DNA of 64,000 nucleotides, taken from assembly GCF_000429085.1 (NCBI RefSeq), contig NZ_AUBE01000021.1, positions 1 through 64,000 on the forward strand, written 5' to 3'. The notes beneath the pieces are model-generated. The model saw only the letters and a program-made list of their open reading frames with translations, searched no databases and had not been told where the DNA came from. Origin of the DNA: Streptomyces flavidovirens DSM 40150. GTDB lineage: Bacteria > Actinomycetota > Actinomycetes > Streptomycetales > Streptomycetaceae. Below are positions 50,109 to 57,850 of the stretch, piece after piece (within the stretch, counting starts at the first letter, position 1; the number at the start of each line of letters is the position of its first letter). A program made the translations under genes and the position numbers.

Positions 50109-51914
50109 GTGACCCAACGCATCGAGGACTACGCGCTCATCGGGGACCTCCAGACGGCCGCGCTGGTGGGCAAGGACGGTTCCATCGACTGGCTCTGCCT
50201 GCCCCGCTTCGACTCGGCGGCCTGCTTCGCGGCGCTGCTCGGTGACGAGGAGAACGGCCATTGGCGCATGGCCCCGGCCGGCGCCGGGGCCTGCGGGCAC
50301 CGCGCGTATCGCGGCAACAGCCTCATCCTGGAGTCGGTCTGGGAGACGCACTCCGGCTCGGTCAAGGTCACCGACTTCATGCCGCAGCGCGACAAGGCCC
50401 CCGATGTCGTACGGATCGTGGAGGGCCTGTCCGGCGAGGTGGCGATGCGCTCCACGCTCCGGCTGCGCTTCGACTACGGCAACATCGTGCCATGGGTGCG
50501 CCGCACGACCGGGCACCGAGTGGCGGTCGCGGGCCCCGACTCCGTCTGGCTGCGCACCGAGCCCGCGGACCAGGTGAAGACCTGGGGCCAGCAGTACACG
50601 ACGTACTCGTCGTTCACCGTTGCCGAGGGCGAAAAGGTGGCATTCGTCCTGACTTGGCATCCGTCGCACGAGCCGCAGCCCTCCTTCACCGACCCGTACG
50701 AGGGACTGGAGCACAGCCTCCAGGACTGGGAGGACTGGGCCGCCCTCTGCTGCTACGAAGGCCCCTACCGCGAGGCGGTGCTGCGCTCCCTCATCACCCT
50801 CAAGGCGCTCACGTACGCCCCGACCGGCGGCATCGTCGCCGCCCCCACCACCTCGCTCCCGGAGGAGATCGGCGGCGTACGCAACTGGGACTACCGCTAC
50901 TGCTGGCTGCGCGACTCCACCCTCACGCTCGGCGCGCTCGTCGCCGCCGGCTACATCGACGAGGCGGCGGCCTGGCGCGACTGGCTGCTGCGGGCGGTCG
51001 CGGGCGACCCGGCGGACCTCCAGATCATGTACGGCCTCGCCGGCGAGCGCCGGCTGCCCGAGACGGAACTGCCGTGGCTGAGCGGTTACGAGGGGTCCAA
51101 GCCCGTCCGCACCGGCAACGCGGCGGTCAATCAGCTCCAGCTCGATGTGTACGGAGAGGTCATCGACTCCCTCTATCTGGCCAGAGCCTGGGGCCTGCGC
51201 TCCAAACCGCACGCGTGGAACCTGCAGCTCAGCCTCCTGCGATTCCTGGAGTCCAACTGGCGCGAGCCGGACGAGGGCCTGTGGGAGGTCAGGGGGCCGC
51301 GCCGGCATTTCGTGCACTCGAAGGTGATGGCGTGGGTCGCGGCCGACCGGGCCGTACGGGCGCTGGAGGGCGACCCGACGCTGCGCGGCGACGCGGACCG
51401 GTGGCGGGCGATGCGCGACGAGGTGCACCGGGAGGTCTGCGAGAAGGGGTACGACCCCGAGCGCAACACCTTCACGCAGTACTACGGCTCCCGCGAGCTC
51501 GACGCCGCCACGCTCCTCATCCCCAGGGTCGGCTTCCTGCCGCCGGACGATCCGCGGGTCGTGGGGACGGTCGAGGCGGTACAGGCCGAGCTGACCCACG
51601 GCGGTTTCATCCGCCGCTACAGCACGGACGGCTTCACCGTCGACGGCCTGCCCGGCGACGAAGGGACGTTCCTGGCCTGCTCGTTCTGGCTCGTCGACGC
51701 GCTGCGGCTGACGGGACGGGTGAAGGAGGCGCGCGAGCTCTTCGAGCGGCTGCTGGCACTGCGCAACGACGTGGGTCTGCTCGCCGAGGAGTACGACCCG
51801 GCCACCGGGCGGCAGCTCGGGAACTTCCCCCAGGCATTCAGTCATATCGGACTTGTGGGGTCCGCGCTCGCTCTGGACGCGGAAGACGGGGCAGGATGGC
51901 CCCATGGATCTTGA
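50109..51914 (+). CDS. glycoside hydrolase family 15 (glucoamylase/trehalase-like)
   Basis: A 601-residue GH15 protein, cytosolic (no signal). Its N-terminal beta-domain starts RIEDYALIGDLQTAALVG and DGSIDWLCLPRFDS; the (alpha/alpha)6 barrel has the substrate-site motif PEEIGGVRNWDYRYCWLRDSTLT and the catalytic-acid region RRYSTDGFTVDGLPGDEGTF. In mycobacteria this group acts on trehalose. The GTG at 50109 was chosen because the family starts VTQRIEDYALIGD; a GTG two codons upstream is also possible. Its 3' end overlaps the next SDR by 11 bases. Confidence 0.87.
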   Translation: MTQRIEDYALIGDLQTAALVGKDGSIDWLCLPRFDSAACFAALLGDEENGHWRMAPAGAGACGHRAYRGNSLILESVWETHSGSVKVTDFMPQRDKAPDVVRIVEGLSGEVAMRSTLRLRFDYGNIVPWVRRTTGHRVAVAGPDSVWLRTEPADQVKTWGQQYTTYSSFTVAEGEKVAFVLTWHPSHEPQPSFTDPYEGLEHSLQDWEDWAALCCYEGPYREAVLRSLITLKALTYAPTGGIVAAPTTSLPEEIGGVRNWDYRYCWLRDSTLTLGALVAAGYIDEAAAWRDWLLRAVAGDPADLQIMYGLAGERRLPETELPWLSGYEGSKPVRTGNAAVNQLQLDVYGEVIDSLYLARAWGLRSKPHAWNLQLSLLRFLESNWREPDEGLWEVRGPRRHFVHSKVMAWVAADRAVRALEGDPTLRGDADRWRAMRDEVHREVCEKGYDPERNTFTQYYGSRELDAATLLIPRVGFLPPDDPRVVGTVEAVQAELTHGGFIRRYSTDGFTVDGLPGDEGTFLACSFWLVDALRLTGRVKEARELFERLLALRNDVGLLAEEYDPATGRQLGNFPQAFSHIGLVGSALALDAEDGAGWPHGS

Positions 51915-52659
51915 ACTGAAGGACCGGGTGTACGTCGTCACCGGAGCCAGCCGCGGGCTCGGCTTCGCGTCGGCGCAGCAGTTGACGGCGAACGGCGCGA
52001 AGGTCGTGGTGAGCGGCCGGGACGAGAAGGCGGTGGCCGACGCCGCCGCCGAGCTCGGTCCGGACGCGGTGGGTGTGGCCGCGGACAACGCCGACCCCGC
52101 GTCGGCGGAGCGCCTGATCGCCACTGCCCGGGCGCACTTCGGGCGCTTCGACGGCATCCTGATCAGCGTCGGCGGCCCGGCGCCGGGCGTCGCGGCCGAC
52201 AACACGGACGAGCAGTGGCAGGCGGCCTTCGACTCCGTCTTCCTCGGTGCGGTACGTCTGGCCCGTGCGGCGGCGGCGGAGCTCTCCGAGGGCGGCGTCA
52301 TCGGCTTCGTACTCTCCGGCTCGGTCCACGAACCCATCCACGGCCTCACCATCTCCAACGGCCTGCGGCCGGGGCTGGCCGGCTTCGCGAAGTCCCTGTC
52401 CGACGATCTGGGCCCGCGGGGCATCCGGGTCGTGGGCCTGCTGCCGGCCCGGATCGACACGGACCGGGTGCGGCAGCTGGACGCGCTGTCCGGCGACGCG
52501 GAGGCCGCTCGCGCGGCCAACGAGTCGCGCATTCCGCTGCGGCGCTACGGCAGGCCGGAGGAGTTCGGCAAGGCGGCGGCGTTCCTGCTGTCCCCGGCGG
52601 CGTCGTACCTGACGGGCATCATGCTCCCGGTCGACGGCGGAGCCCGCCACGGCTTCTGA
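51904..52659 (+). CDS. SDR with atypical active site
   Basis: A 251-residue SDR. The cofactor motif GASRGLGFASA and DN are normal, as is the C-terminal PEEFGKAAAFLLSPAASYLTGIMLPVDGGA. But the Ser-Tyr-Lys triad is degenerate: the segment is SGSVHEPIHGLTISNGLRPGLAGF, so where YxxxK is expected it reads SNGLR. Such SNxxR members exist in other bacteria; they may have lost or altered catalysis. The ATG at 51904 overlaps the GH15 3' end by 11 bases. Confidence 0.85.
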   Translation: MDLELKDRVYVVTGASRGLGFASAQQLTANGAKVVVSGRDEKAVADAAAELGPDAVGVAADNADPASAERLIATARAHFGRFDGILISVGGPAPGVAADNTDEQWQAAFDSVFLGAVRLARAAAAELSEGGVIGFVLSGSVHEPIHGLTISNGLRPGLAGFAKSLSDDLGPRGIRVVGLLPARIDTDRVRQLDALSGDAEAARAANESRIPLRRYGRPEEFGKAAAFLLSPAASYLTGIMLPVDGGARHGF

Positions 52660-52709
52660 CCTCCCGACGCGCGCGGCCCCGCCGCATGGGGCGCTGCCCC
52701 AGGCCCCGC

Positions 52710-52798
52710 TCCTCAAACGCCGGAGGGGCTGGATGATGCCGCTGAGCGGGAAGGTGCCCCGCTGCGCGGGCAATTCCAGCCCGTCCTGCGTTTGAGGA
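52710..52798. repeat. palindromic dispersed Streptomyces intergenic element
   Basis: TCCTCAAACGCCGGAGGGGC plus TGGA (52710-52733) and TCCAGCCCGTCCTGCGTTTG plus AGGA (52775-52798) are imperfect inverted arms about 24 bp long, enclosing a 41-base spacer with GC hairpins. Single arms occur at 17759-17782 and 61017-61035. The same CTCAAACGCCGG motif is common between Streptomyces genes. Confidence 0.8.
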
Positions 52799-52865
52799 CA
52801 CGCCCGAAGGGCGTCGGGGCCGGAGGCCAGGGCGCTTTCCAGCCGCGCCGACGGCGCCCGCCGCC

Positions 52866-53444
52866 TCAAGTCACGCGCCGTGCCCCATGCTTGACCTCCC
52901 GCAGGCGGACCTCCGCCGGGAGGGACTCCAAGCCCGCCGAGTTCCGCGCGTGGGCCAGTGCCCCGCGCGTCAGCCCGGACAGCGTTTCGGCCGGTTCCGC
53001 GTGGGGCGCGAGGAGCAGTGCGACGCGTGCGCGGGGCGCGTCGCGGCGGCCGGTCAGCGTCACGTGTGCCCGCTCCACCCCGTCCAGCGTCTGCGCCTCG
53101 CCCGCCAGCGCTTTCTCCAGCGCCCGTCCCCGCAGCACCGCGCCCTCGCCGTCACGGCTGTCCACCAGCACTTCGGCGAGCCGGTGCCGGCGCAGCTGGG
53201 CGAGCAGCCACCACATGGCCAGCAGGACCAGCACCGCGAGGACCGCGATGACGACCGGCCACCACCACCCGGCGTCCCGCCACCTCGTACGGTCCGCCTC
53301 GCTCAGCAGCACATCGTCGCGCCCGTCGAACGGCCACCACGACGGTACGGACATGCCGAGCCCGGTGGCGAGCACTCCTCCGCCGACGGCGAGCAGCACC
53401 AGGCCCGCGAGCCCGAGCAGGACACGGTTGACCTTCTTCGGCAT
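52866..53444 (-). CDS. AmaP-like alkaline-shock membrane anchor protein
   Basis: A 192-residue protein with two N-terminal transmembrane helices (about 7-28 and 60-85) and a C-terminal soluble domain (about 105-190) with DGVERAHVTLTGRRDAPRARVALLL. AmaP anchors Asp23 to the membrane in Gram-positives. It lies last in the Asp23 cluster, 7 bases after DUF6286. The ATG at 53444 was chosen by the transmembrane start. Confidence 0.82.
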   Translation of the reverse strand: MPKKVNRVLLGLAGLVLLAVGGGVLATGLGMSVPSWWPFDGRDDVLLSEADRTRWRDAGWWWPVVIAVLAVLVLLAMWWLLAQLRRHRLAEVLVDSRDGEGAVLRGRALEKALAGEAQTLDGVERAHVTLTGRRDAPRARVALLLAPHAEPAETLSGLTRGALAHARNSAGLESLPAEVRLREVKHGARRVT

Positions 53445-53451
53445 CGCCCCG

Positions 53452-54291
53452 TCATCCCTTCTTGGCCGGCCGGCCGACGCGCACGGACAGACCCGGCCGC
53501 CCGGCCAGCCCGAGCCGCAGGATGGCGGCAGCGAGCACCGCGTCCAAGTCTTCGTGTACGTCGTCGAGTTCACGGAAGTGGGACACGGCCCGCACACGTA
53601 CTCTGGACCGCCCCACCGCCACCCGTACGGACTGCACGCCGGACACCTCCATCGCGCGGTCGCGCAGCATCATCGCGGCGGCCCTGCGGTCGAGTCCGGC
53701 CCGTGTGTCGGCCGACGTACGCCGCATCGGCAGGATCGCGCGCAGCCCCGGCGTGACGGCGAAGAGCAGCAGCCACAGGCCGAGGGCGGCGGCGACACCC
53801 GCGCCGATCAGCACCCACACGTTGTCCAGGGGCCGCGTCGCGAGGCCGTCCGCCAGCTCGCGGCGCCACCGCATCGCGGGGTGGCCGGCCCGTACCGCCG
53901 CGATGTCGTACAGCATCAGTCCGGCGGCGCCGAGCACCACCAGGGCGACGAGCGCGGCCGGCACCCGGCGGGCGGACCAGAAGCGACCGGCTCGCCAGCC
54001 GTCCTCCTCTTCGAGGGTCGGCACCGGCTCGTACCCCGTGGCGGACGAGGAGTTGCCGAGCACGGGCGGTCCGGGGGAATCCGGTGGACCGGCCGCACCG
54101 GATGGCCAGGCCGAACCGGGTGTTCCCGCCGAGGCGGCTGCCCCGGCCGGAACAGGTGCCCCGGCGGAACCGGGCGGGGCCGGTGAACCGGGGGTGCCGG
54201 ACGGCTCCTGCGCGCGTTCGATGATGGGAAGCCGCTGCGTGCGCCCGCTGTCGCCGATGTCACCCAGGTCGCCGGTATCGGGTTCGCTCAT
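53452..54291 (-). CDS. DUF6286-type membrane protein of the Asp23 cluster
   Basis: A 279-residue protein. A long Pro/Gly/Ala-rich disordered N-terminus (about 1-105), two transmembrane helices (AALVALVVLGAAGLMLYDIA; VWVLIGAGVAAALGLWLLLFAV) and a C-terminal domain (about 200-275) with DRAMEVSGVQSVRVAVGRSRV, which resembles a diverged Asp23 fold. The start overlaps the upstream Asp23 stop (ATGA). Role unknown; probably part of an envelope-associated complex. Confidence 0.78.
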   Translation of the reverse strand: MSEPDTGDLGDIGDSGRTQRLPIIERAQEPSGTPGSPAPPGSAGAPVPAGAAASAGTPGSAWPSGAAGPPDSPGPPVLGNSSSATGYEPVPTLEEEDGWRAGRFWSARRVPAALVALVVLGAAGLMLYDIAAVRAGHPAMRWRRELADGLATRPLDNVWVLIGAGVAAALGLWLLLFAVTPGLRAILPMRRTSADTRAGLDRRAAAMMLRDRAMEVSGVQSVRVAVGRSRVRVRAVSHFRELDDVHEDLDAVLAAAILRLGLAGRPGLSVRVGRPAKKG

Positions 54292-54635
54292 CGGATCCTC
54301 CCGCGCTTCGCGTGGAGTGCGTCAGCCGAGTGCAGCCGCTCGACGTGAACCGCCACCTCGGACACTTCCATTCCCGCCAACGTGCTCACCCCCTGCGCGA
54401 CCTCACGGCGTACAGCGCCGCACTGACCGCCGATGTCGCCGGGGTAGCCGAGTTCGAGGACGACCCGTACCCGCGCCTTGTCGTGATGCACGGTCACCGT
54501 CGCGTGCGGCGCCTTGCCGCCCTCCGGCACCTTCCCGAGCGCCTCGCGCGCCGACTGCGCGGCGATCTTCGCGACGACCCGGTCGGCGATCCGGGTCGCG
54601 CCGCGCTCGGCGGCCTGGACCTGACCGGTGGCCAT
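54288..54635 (-). CDS. Asp23/Gls24-family envelope stress protein (copy B)
   Basis: A 115-residue Asp23/Gls24 protein: IADRVVAKIAAQSAREAL, VTVHHDKARVRVVLELGYPGDIGGQCGAVRREVAQGVSTLAGM and the conserved VHVERL end. Asp23 proteins polymerise at the membrane. The ATG at 54635 is favoured by GAGGTGA 8 bases upstream; a GTG at 54647 overlapping the previous stop is an alternative. Confidence 0.87.
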   Translation of the reverse strand: MATGQVQAAERGATRIADRVVAKIAAQSAREALGKVPEGGKAPHATVTVHHDKARVRVVLELGYPGDIGGQCGAVRREVAQGVSTLAGMEVSEVAVHVERLHSADALHAKRGRIR

Positions 54636-54643
54636 CGCGGGGG

Positions 54644-54835
54644 TCACCTCGGCCGGCCGCCGCGCTCACCCACGCGGAAGAAATCACCGGGTTCGAGGTC
54701 GCCGTCGGCGAACTTACCCACTACGAAGCCGATCGCGCCCAACGCCGCCACCAGCAGAAATGCTCCGAAGCCACCGAAATATCCGGCGAACCCGAGCGCC
54801 ATACCGGCCACCAGGCCGACCACCGCCATGCTCAT
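54644..54835 (-). CDS. DUF2273-like small membrane protein
   Basis: A 63-residue protein with two transmembrane helices (VVGLVAGMALGFAGYFGGFGAF; LLVAALGAIGFVVGKFADG) and an acidic/Arg tail. Encoded between two Asp23 genes, as DUF2273 proteins are in other Gram-positives. Its stop overlaps the GTG upstream of copy B. Confidence 0.8.
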   Translation of the reverse strand: MSMAVVGLVAGMALGFAGYFGGFGAFLLVAALGAIGFVVGKFADGDLEPGDFFRVGERGGRPR

Positions 54836-54848
54836 CCTGCTGCTCCCT

Positions 54849-55337
54849 CTACTGGAGACGTGGCTCCTGCTCTTCCTCTTCCTCGTCGGGCAGCTTCACA
54901 TCGCTGACCGCGATATTGACTTCGACGACCTCAAGGCCCGTCATGCGTTCCACGGCCGAGACGACGTTCTCCCGGACCGCGCGGGCGACATCGGCGATCG
55001 ATACGCCGTATTCGACGACGATCTCCAGGTCCAGAGCCGTCTGCACCTCGCCGACCTCGGCCTTGACGCCCCGGCTGACGGACTTCGCCCCGCCGGGCAC
55101 CCGGTCGCGGACGGCCCCGAAGGTGCGGGAGAGGCCGCTGCCCATGGCATGCACGCCAACTACGTCGCGGGCCGCGAGACCGGCGATCTTCTCGACCACA
55201 CCGTCGGCGATCGTCGTACGACCGCGGGAGGCCGGATCACCGCCGCCGCGCTTGGTGACGGAGGTCTTTTTCGCCTCCGCGCCCGGCGACCCCTTGTCGG
55301 GGTTGTCAGGCCGGTTTCGCTGCGTGGTGTCAGTCAT
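54849..55337 (-). CDS. Asp23/Gls24-family envelope stress protein (copy A)
   Basis: A 162-residue Asp23 protein with a charged N-terminal tail (about 1-35), the domain (TTIADGVVEKIAGLAARDVVGVHAMG, EVGEVQTALDLEIVVEYGVS, TGLEVVEVNIAVSDVKLP) and an acidic EEEEEQE tail. It is the first gene of the cluster and diverges from the unknown gene at 55432. Confidence 0.9.
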   Translation of the reverse strand: MTDTTQRNRPDNPDKGSPGAEAKKTSVTKRGGGDPASRGRTTIADGVVEKIAGLAARDVVGVHAMGSGLSRTFGAVRDRVPGGAKSVSRGVKAEVGEVQTALDLEIVVEYGVSIADVARAVRENVVSAVERMTGLEVVEVNIAVSDVKLPDEEEEEQEPRLQ

Positions 55338-55431
55338 GGCCGTTCGTCCCTTTCCGGGCGGTACTGGACTCCCCTGCCCACATTAGGTCCGGTTGCCCGA
55401 TCTCGCGCCGGGGATGCGGCAGGCTGGAGCA

Positions 55432-56187
55432 ATGGCACCTGATGGATTGACGCGGGCAGTACGGCGACGACTCGGTCTGGGCAGACTGCTGCCCCTGGGC
55501 GAGGCGTCGGACGGCGCGTGGCTTGCGGAGAAGGCGGCTGATTCGGTTCTGCGGCAGGCGGCGGCGGAGGTCGCCGGCCTCGGCGTCGGCGTGAGTCTGG
55601 GGCGGCTGCGTATCGGGCTCGCCGACCCGGACACGGCTGCCGAACCCGCCGTTCCGCCGCCGCCGGGCGCGCTGCCGCCCGGACCGCTGCGTATCGAGGC
55701 GGACTTCACGGCGACGGCGGTGGGCGAGCCGCTGCCCCACCGGGCGGAGCGGCTGCGCATCGCGCTGCGGGAGGCGGCCTCGGCGCGGCTGGGGCTCGCG
55801 GTGACGGCCGTGGACCTGCGAGTGACGCACCTGGTGGAAGCTGCCCAGGAACTTGTGGCGACCACTGGGCCGGACGAGGGAAACGGCGGCGAATACGACG
55901 ATTCCTCGGACTCCTCACCACCGCAGCCGGTGGAAAGGCAGGAGGGGCCGGAGGAGAGCGGCCCAGTGGACCGGGCGGCGGCGGCCGCGGCGGCCGTCCC
56001 CGGCGTGGCCCGCCTGACCCGCACCCTCGGCGCCCCTGTCCAGCACACGGACGGCCACCTGCGGGTCGAACTGGCGACGGCGGCCGGCCACCGGGCGCTG
56101 GCGGTGGCCGTCGCCGTGCGCAGGGCGGTCGCGGCGTCCCAGGACGACCGGCCCACGGTGGCCGTCCTGGTGACCCGCGTGGAGTGA
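55432..56187 (+). CDS. Asp23-cluster-associated protein, probable double Asp23-like domain
   Basis: A 251-residue protein often labelled 'nucleopolyhedrovirus P10 family' in Streptomyces. I see two segments that follow the Asp23 pattern (helix, V-GV turn, basic beta strands, helix, beta): about 20-125 (AEKAADSVLRQAAAEVAGLGV ... TAVDLRVTHLVEAA) and about 185-251 (AAAAAAVPGVARLTRTLG ... VAVLVTRVE), separated by an acidic linker. It probably works with the divergent Asp23 genes. The ATG at 55432 follows CAGGCT by 6 bases (55420-55425), possibly leaderless. Confidence 0.72.
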   Translation: MAPDGLTRAVRRRLGLGRLLPLGEASDGAWLAEKAADSVLRQAAAEVAGLGVGVSLGRLRIGLADPDTAAEPAVPPPPGALPPGPLRIEADFTATAVGEPLPHRAERLRIALREAASARLGLAVTAVDLRVTHLVEAAQELVATTGPDEGNGGEYDDSSDSSPPQPVERQEGPEESGPVDRAAAAAAAVPGVARLTRTLGAPVQHTDGHLRVELATAAGHRALAVAVAVRRAVAASQDDRPTVAVLVTRVE

Positions 56188-56353
56188 GCCGGCCAGCGGC
56201 ATCGGCCGGCGCCCACGTGGCGCTGCGGCCGGCGCATCGGTCGGCGCCCAGGCTGTGGCTGCGGCCGACGCCCACGTGGCACTGCGGTCAGCGCTCCGTC
56301 GGCGCCCAGGTAGCGCTGCGGCGGGCGCATCGGCCGGCGCTGCGGCCGGTGCG
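56188..56353. repeat. GC-rich imperfect minisatellite
   Basis: Degenerate units such as GGCGCCCACGTGGCGCTGCG alternate with GGCGCATCGGTC and GGCGCCCAGGTAGCGCTGCG, with a period of about 35 and 25 bases. It lies between convergent gene ends; there is no evident gene or terminator. Confidence 0.75.
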
Positions 56354-57145
56354 TCAGTCGCCGAGGCCCGCGAGGTCGCGGAGCCTGCGGGCCTGGGCGG
56401 CGCGCTCCGCGACGCGCTGGTCCTCGTACGTACGCGAGGACGCACCCTGGAGCAGCGCCTTGGTCTCGATCACGGCGTCGCGCGGCGCGGACAGCAGTGC
56501 GCCCGCCAAGTCCCGTACCGCGCCGTCGAGTTCGTCACCGGGCACGACAAGGTTGGCCAGGCCGATACGCTCCGCCTCCGCCGCGTGGACAAAGCGCCCG
56601 GTGGCGCAGATCTCCAGCGCACGCGCGTAACCGACGAGGCCGGTGAGCGGATGCGTGCCGGTGAGGTCGGGGACGAGGCCGAGGCTGGTCTCGCGCATGG
56701 CGAACTGCACGTCCTCGGCGACGACGCGCAGGTCGCAGGCGAGGGCGAGCTGGAAACCGGCGCCGATGGCATGGCCCTGTACGGCGGCGATGGTGACGAG
56801 GTCGCTGCGCCGCCACCAGGTGAACGCCTCCTGGTATTCGGCGATGACCGCGTCGAGGTCTTCGTCGGAGCCACGTGCGAGATCAAGGAAGGAGGGCTCA
56901 CCGTCGAAGCCCTCGGGGCTGAACGCCTGCCGGTCCAGGCCGGCGGAGAAGGACTTGCCCTCGCCGCGCAGCACCACGACCCGCACGCTGCCAGGAAGAG
57001 ACCGTCCGGCTTCTGTCAACGCCCGCCACAGAGCGGGAGACTGGGCGTTGCGCTTTGCCGCATTGGTCAGGGTCACCGTGGCAACGGCGTCCTCGACGGT
57101 GAGTCGTACGCCGTCCTTGTCGAGCACAGAGTCGAGCGAAGCCAT
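56354..57145 (-). CDS. enoyl-CoA hydratase/isomerase (crotonase) family protein
   Basis: A 263-residue crotonase-family protein. The oxyanion-hole region is GEGKSFSAGLDRQAF and GHAIGAGFQLALACDLRVVAEDVQF; the active-site segment reads MRETSLGLVPDLTG, with Glu at one catalytic position and Asp at the next. It likely acts on acyl-CoA hydration or isomerisation. The ATG at 57145 is by homology. It is convergent with the Asp23-associated gene. Confidence 0.88.
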   Translation of the reverse strand: MASLDSVLDKDGVRLTVEDAVATVTLTNAAKRNAQSPALWRALTEAGRSLPGSVRVVVLRGEGKSFSAGLDRQAFSPEGFDGEPSFLDLARGSDEDLDAVIAEYQEAFTWWRRSDLVTIAAVQGHAIGAGFQLALACDLRVVAEDVQFAMRETSLGLVPDLTGTHPLTGLVGYARALEICATGRFVHAAEAERIGLANLVVPGDELDGAVRDLAGALLSAPRDAVIETKALLQGASSRTYEDQRVAERAAQARRLRDLAGLGD

Positions 57146-57273
57146 GTGGCGCCTCCGGTTCGGGTGGCAGTCGTGCGGTCAGTAAGTGACTGCACAGTAA
57201 CCACCCGGACGATCCTGCGATCGACCGGGTGGCCACCGCCCAAAAACCGATGGGCCGGGCCCGCCCGAGGCGG

Positions 57274-57495
57274 TCAGGCCGTAGTGGCCTTCTTGCCTCG
57301 TGTCGCCCCGCCGCGTCCCCGCAGCGTGACGCCGGACTCGCTGAGCATCCGGTGTACGAATCCGTAGGAGCGGCCGGTCTCTTCGGCCAGCGCCCGGATG
57401 CTCGCACCGGAGTCGTACTTCTTCTTCAGGTCTGCCGCGAGCTTGTCGCGCGCGGCGCCGGTTACCCGGCTGCCCTTCTTCAGAGTCTCGGCCAC
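57274..57495 (-). CDS. gbn: Gbn-like GATC-binding nucleoid-associated protein
   Basis: A 73-residue basic helix-turn-helix protein: MAETLKKGSRVTGAARDKLA, then KKKYDSGASIRALAEETGRSYGFVHRMLSESG and a Gly/Arg/Lys tail. This matches my memory of the S. coelicolor NAP Gbn (SCO1839), which binds GATC-centred sites and influences sporulation and antibiotics. The DNA just beyond this gene contains six GATC sites. The name is by recollection and context. Confidence 0.85.
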   Translation of the reverse strand: MAETLKKGSRVTGAARDKLAADLKKKYDSGASIRALAEETGRSYGFVHRMLSESGVTLRGRGGATRGKKATTA

Positions 57496-57847
57496 CCGTG
57501 CCTCCTCAAGGAAGTGCGCTCTGGACTCTCATGATCACCCCTACCGGCCTTCCTGGCCACCCATTCGGCAAGGTCCGTACAACAACGTTTGCCGGAGAGG
57601 AACCGCCCGACGCAATCGGAACGCACAGTTCCGCAGCTTCACCGTTGTACGTTCGGACGAGGCCCGCAAGGAAAGGGCAGGTCAGCGCGGGCAGAGCGGC
57701 AGGGGAACGCAGAGGCCCGCCCCAGACGGGACGGGCCGCAATCCGGTGCATGACACGCCGGGGTACGAGAGCCACTCACTCAGATGAAGGATCACCCGTA
57801 AGCCGAATGATCCAGCTCGAGTGGATCGCTAGTGGATCGCGAGTGGA
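57496..57847 (-). promoter_or_regulatory. gbn upstream region with GATC sites
   Basis: About 350 bases without a credible gene. It holds the gbn promoter and GATC sites at 57533, 57790, 57809, 57824, 57835 and 57846, far more than a 70% GC sequence would give by chance. The only ORFs here are shadows without homology. The GAGG (57501-57504, minus strand) is the gbn Shine-Dalgarno. Confidence 0.5.
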
Positions 57848-57850
57848 TCA
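57820..57850. repeat. three AGTGGATC repeats at 11-bp phase
   Basis: AGTGGATC occurs at 57820, 57831 and 57842, each exactly 11 bases apart (one helical turn). The GATC cores are at 57824, 57835 and 57846. The last overlaps the stop codon of the ABC-F gene. Candidate NAP binding array. Confidence 0.85.

Noticed and set aside
57506..57775. 89-codon minus-strand ORF upstream of gbn
   Set aside because: It has no Shine-Dalgarno and no recognised homology, and it lies in the promoter/GATC region.
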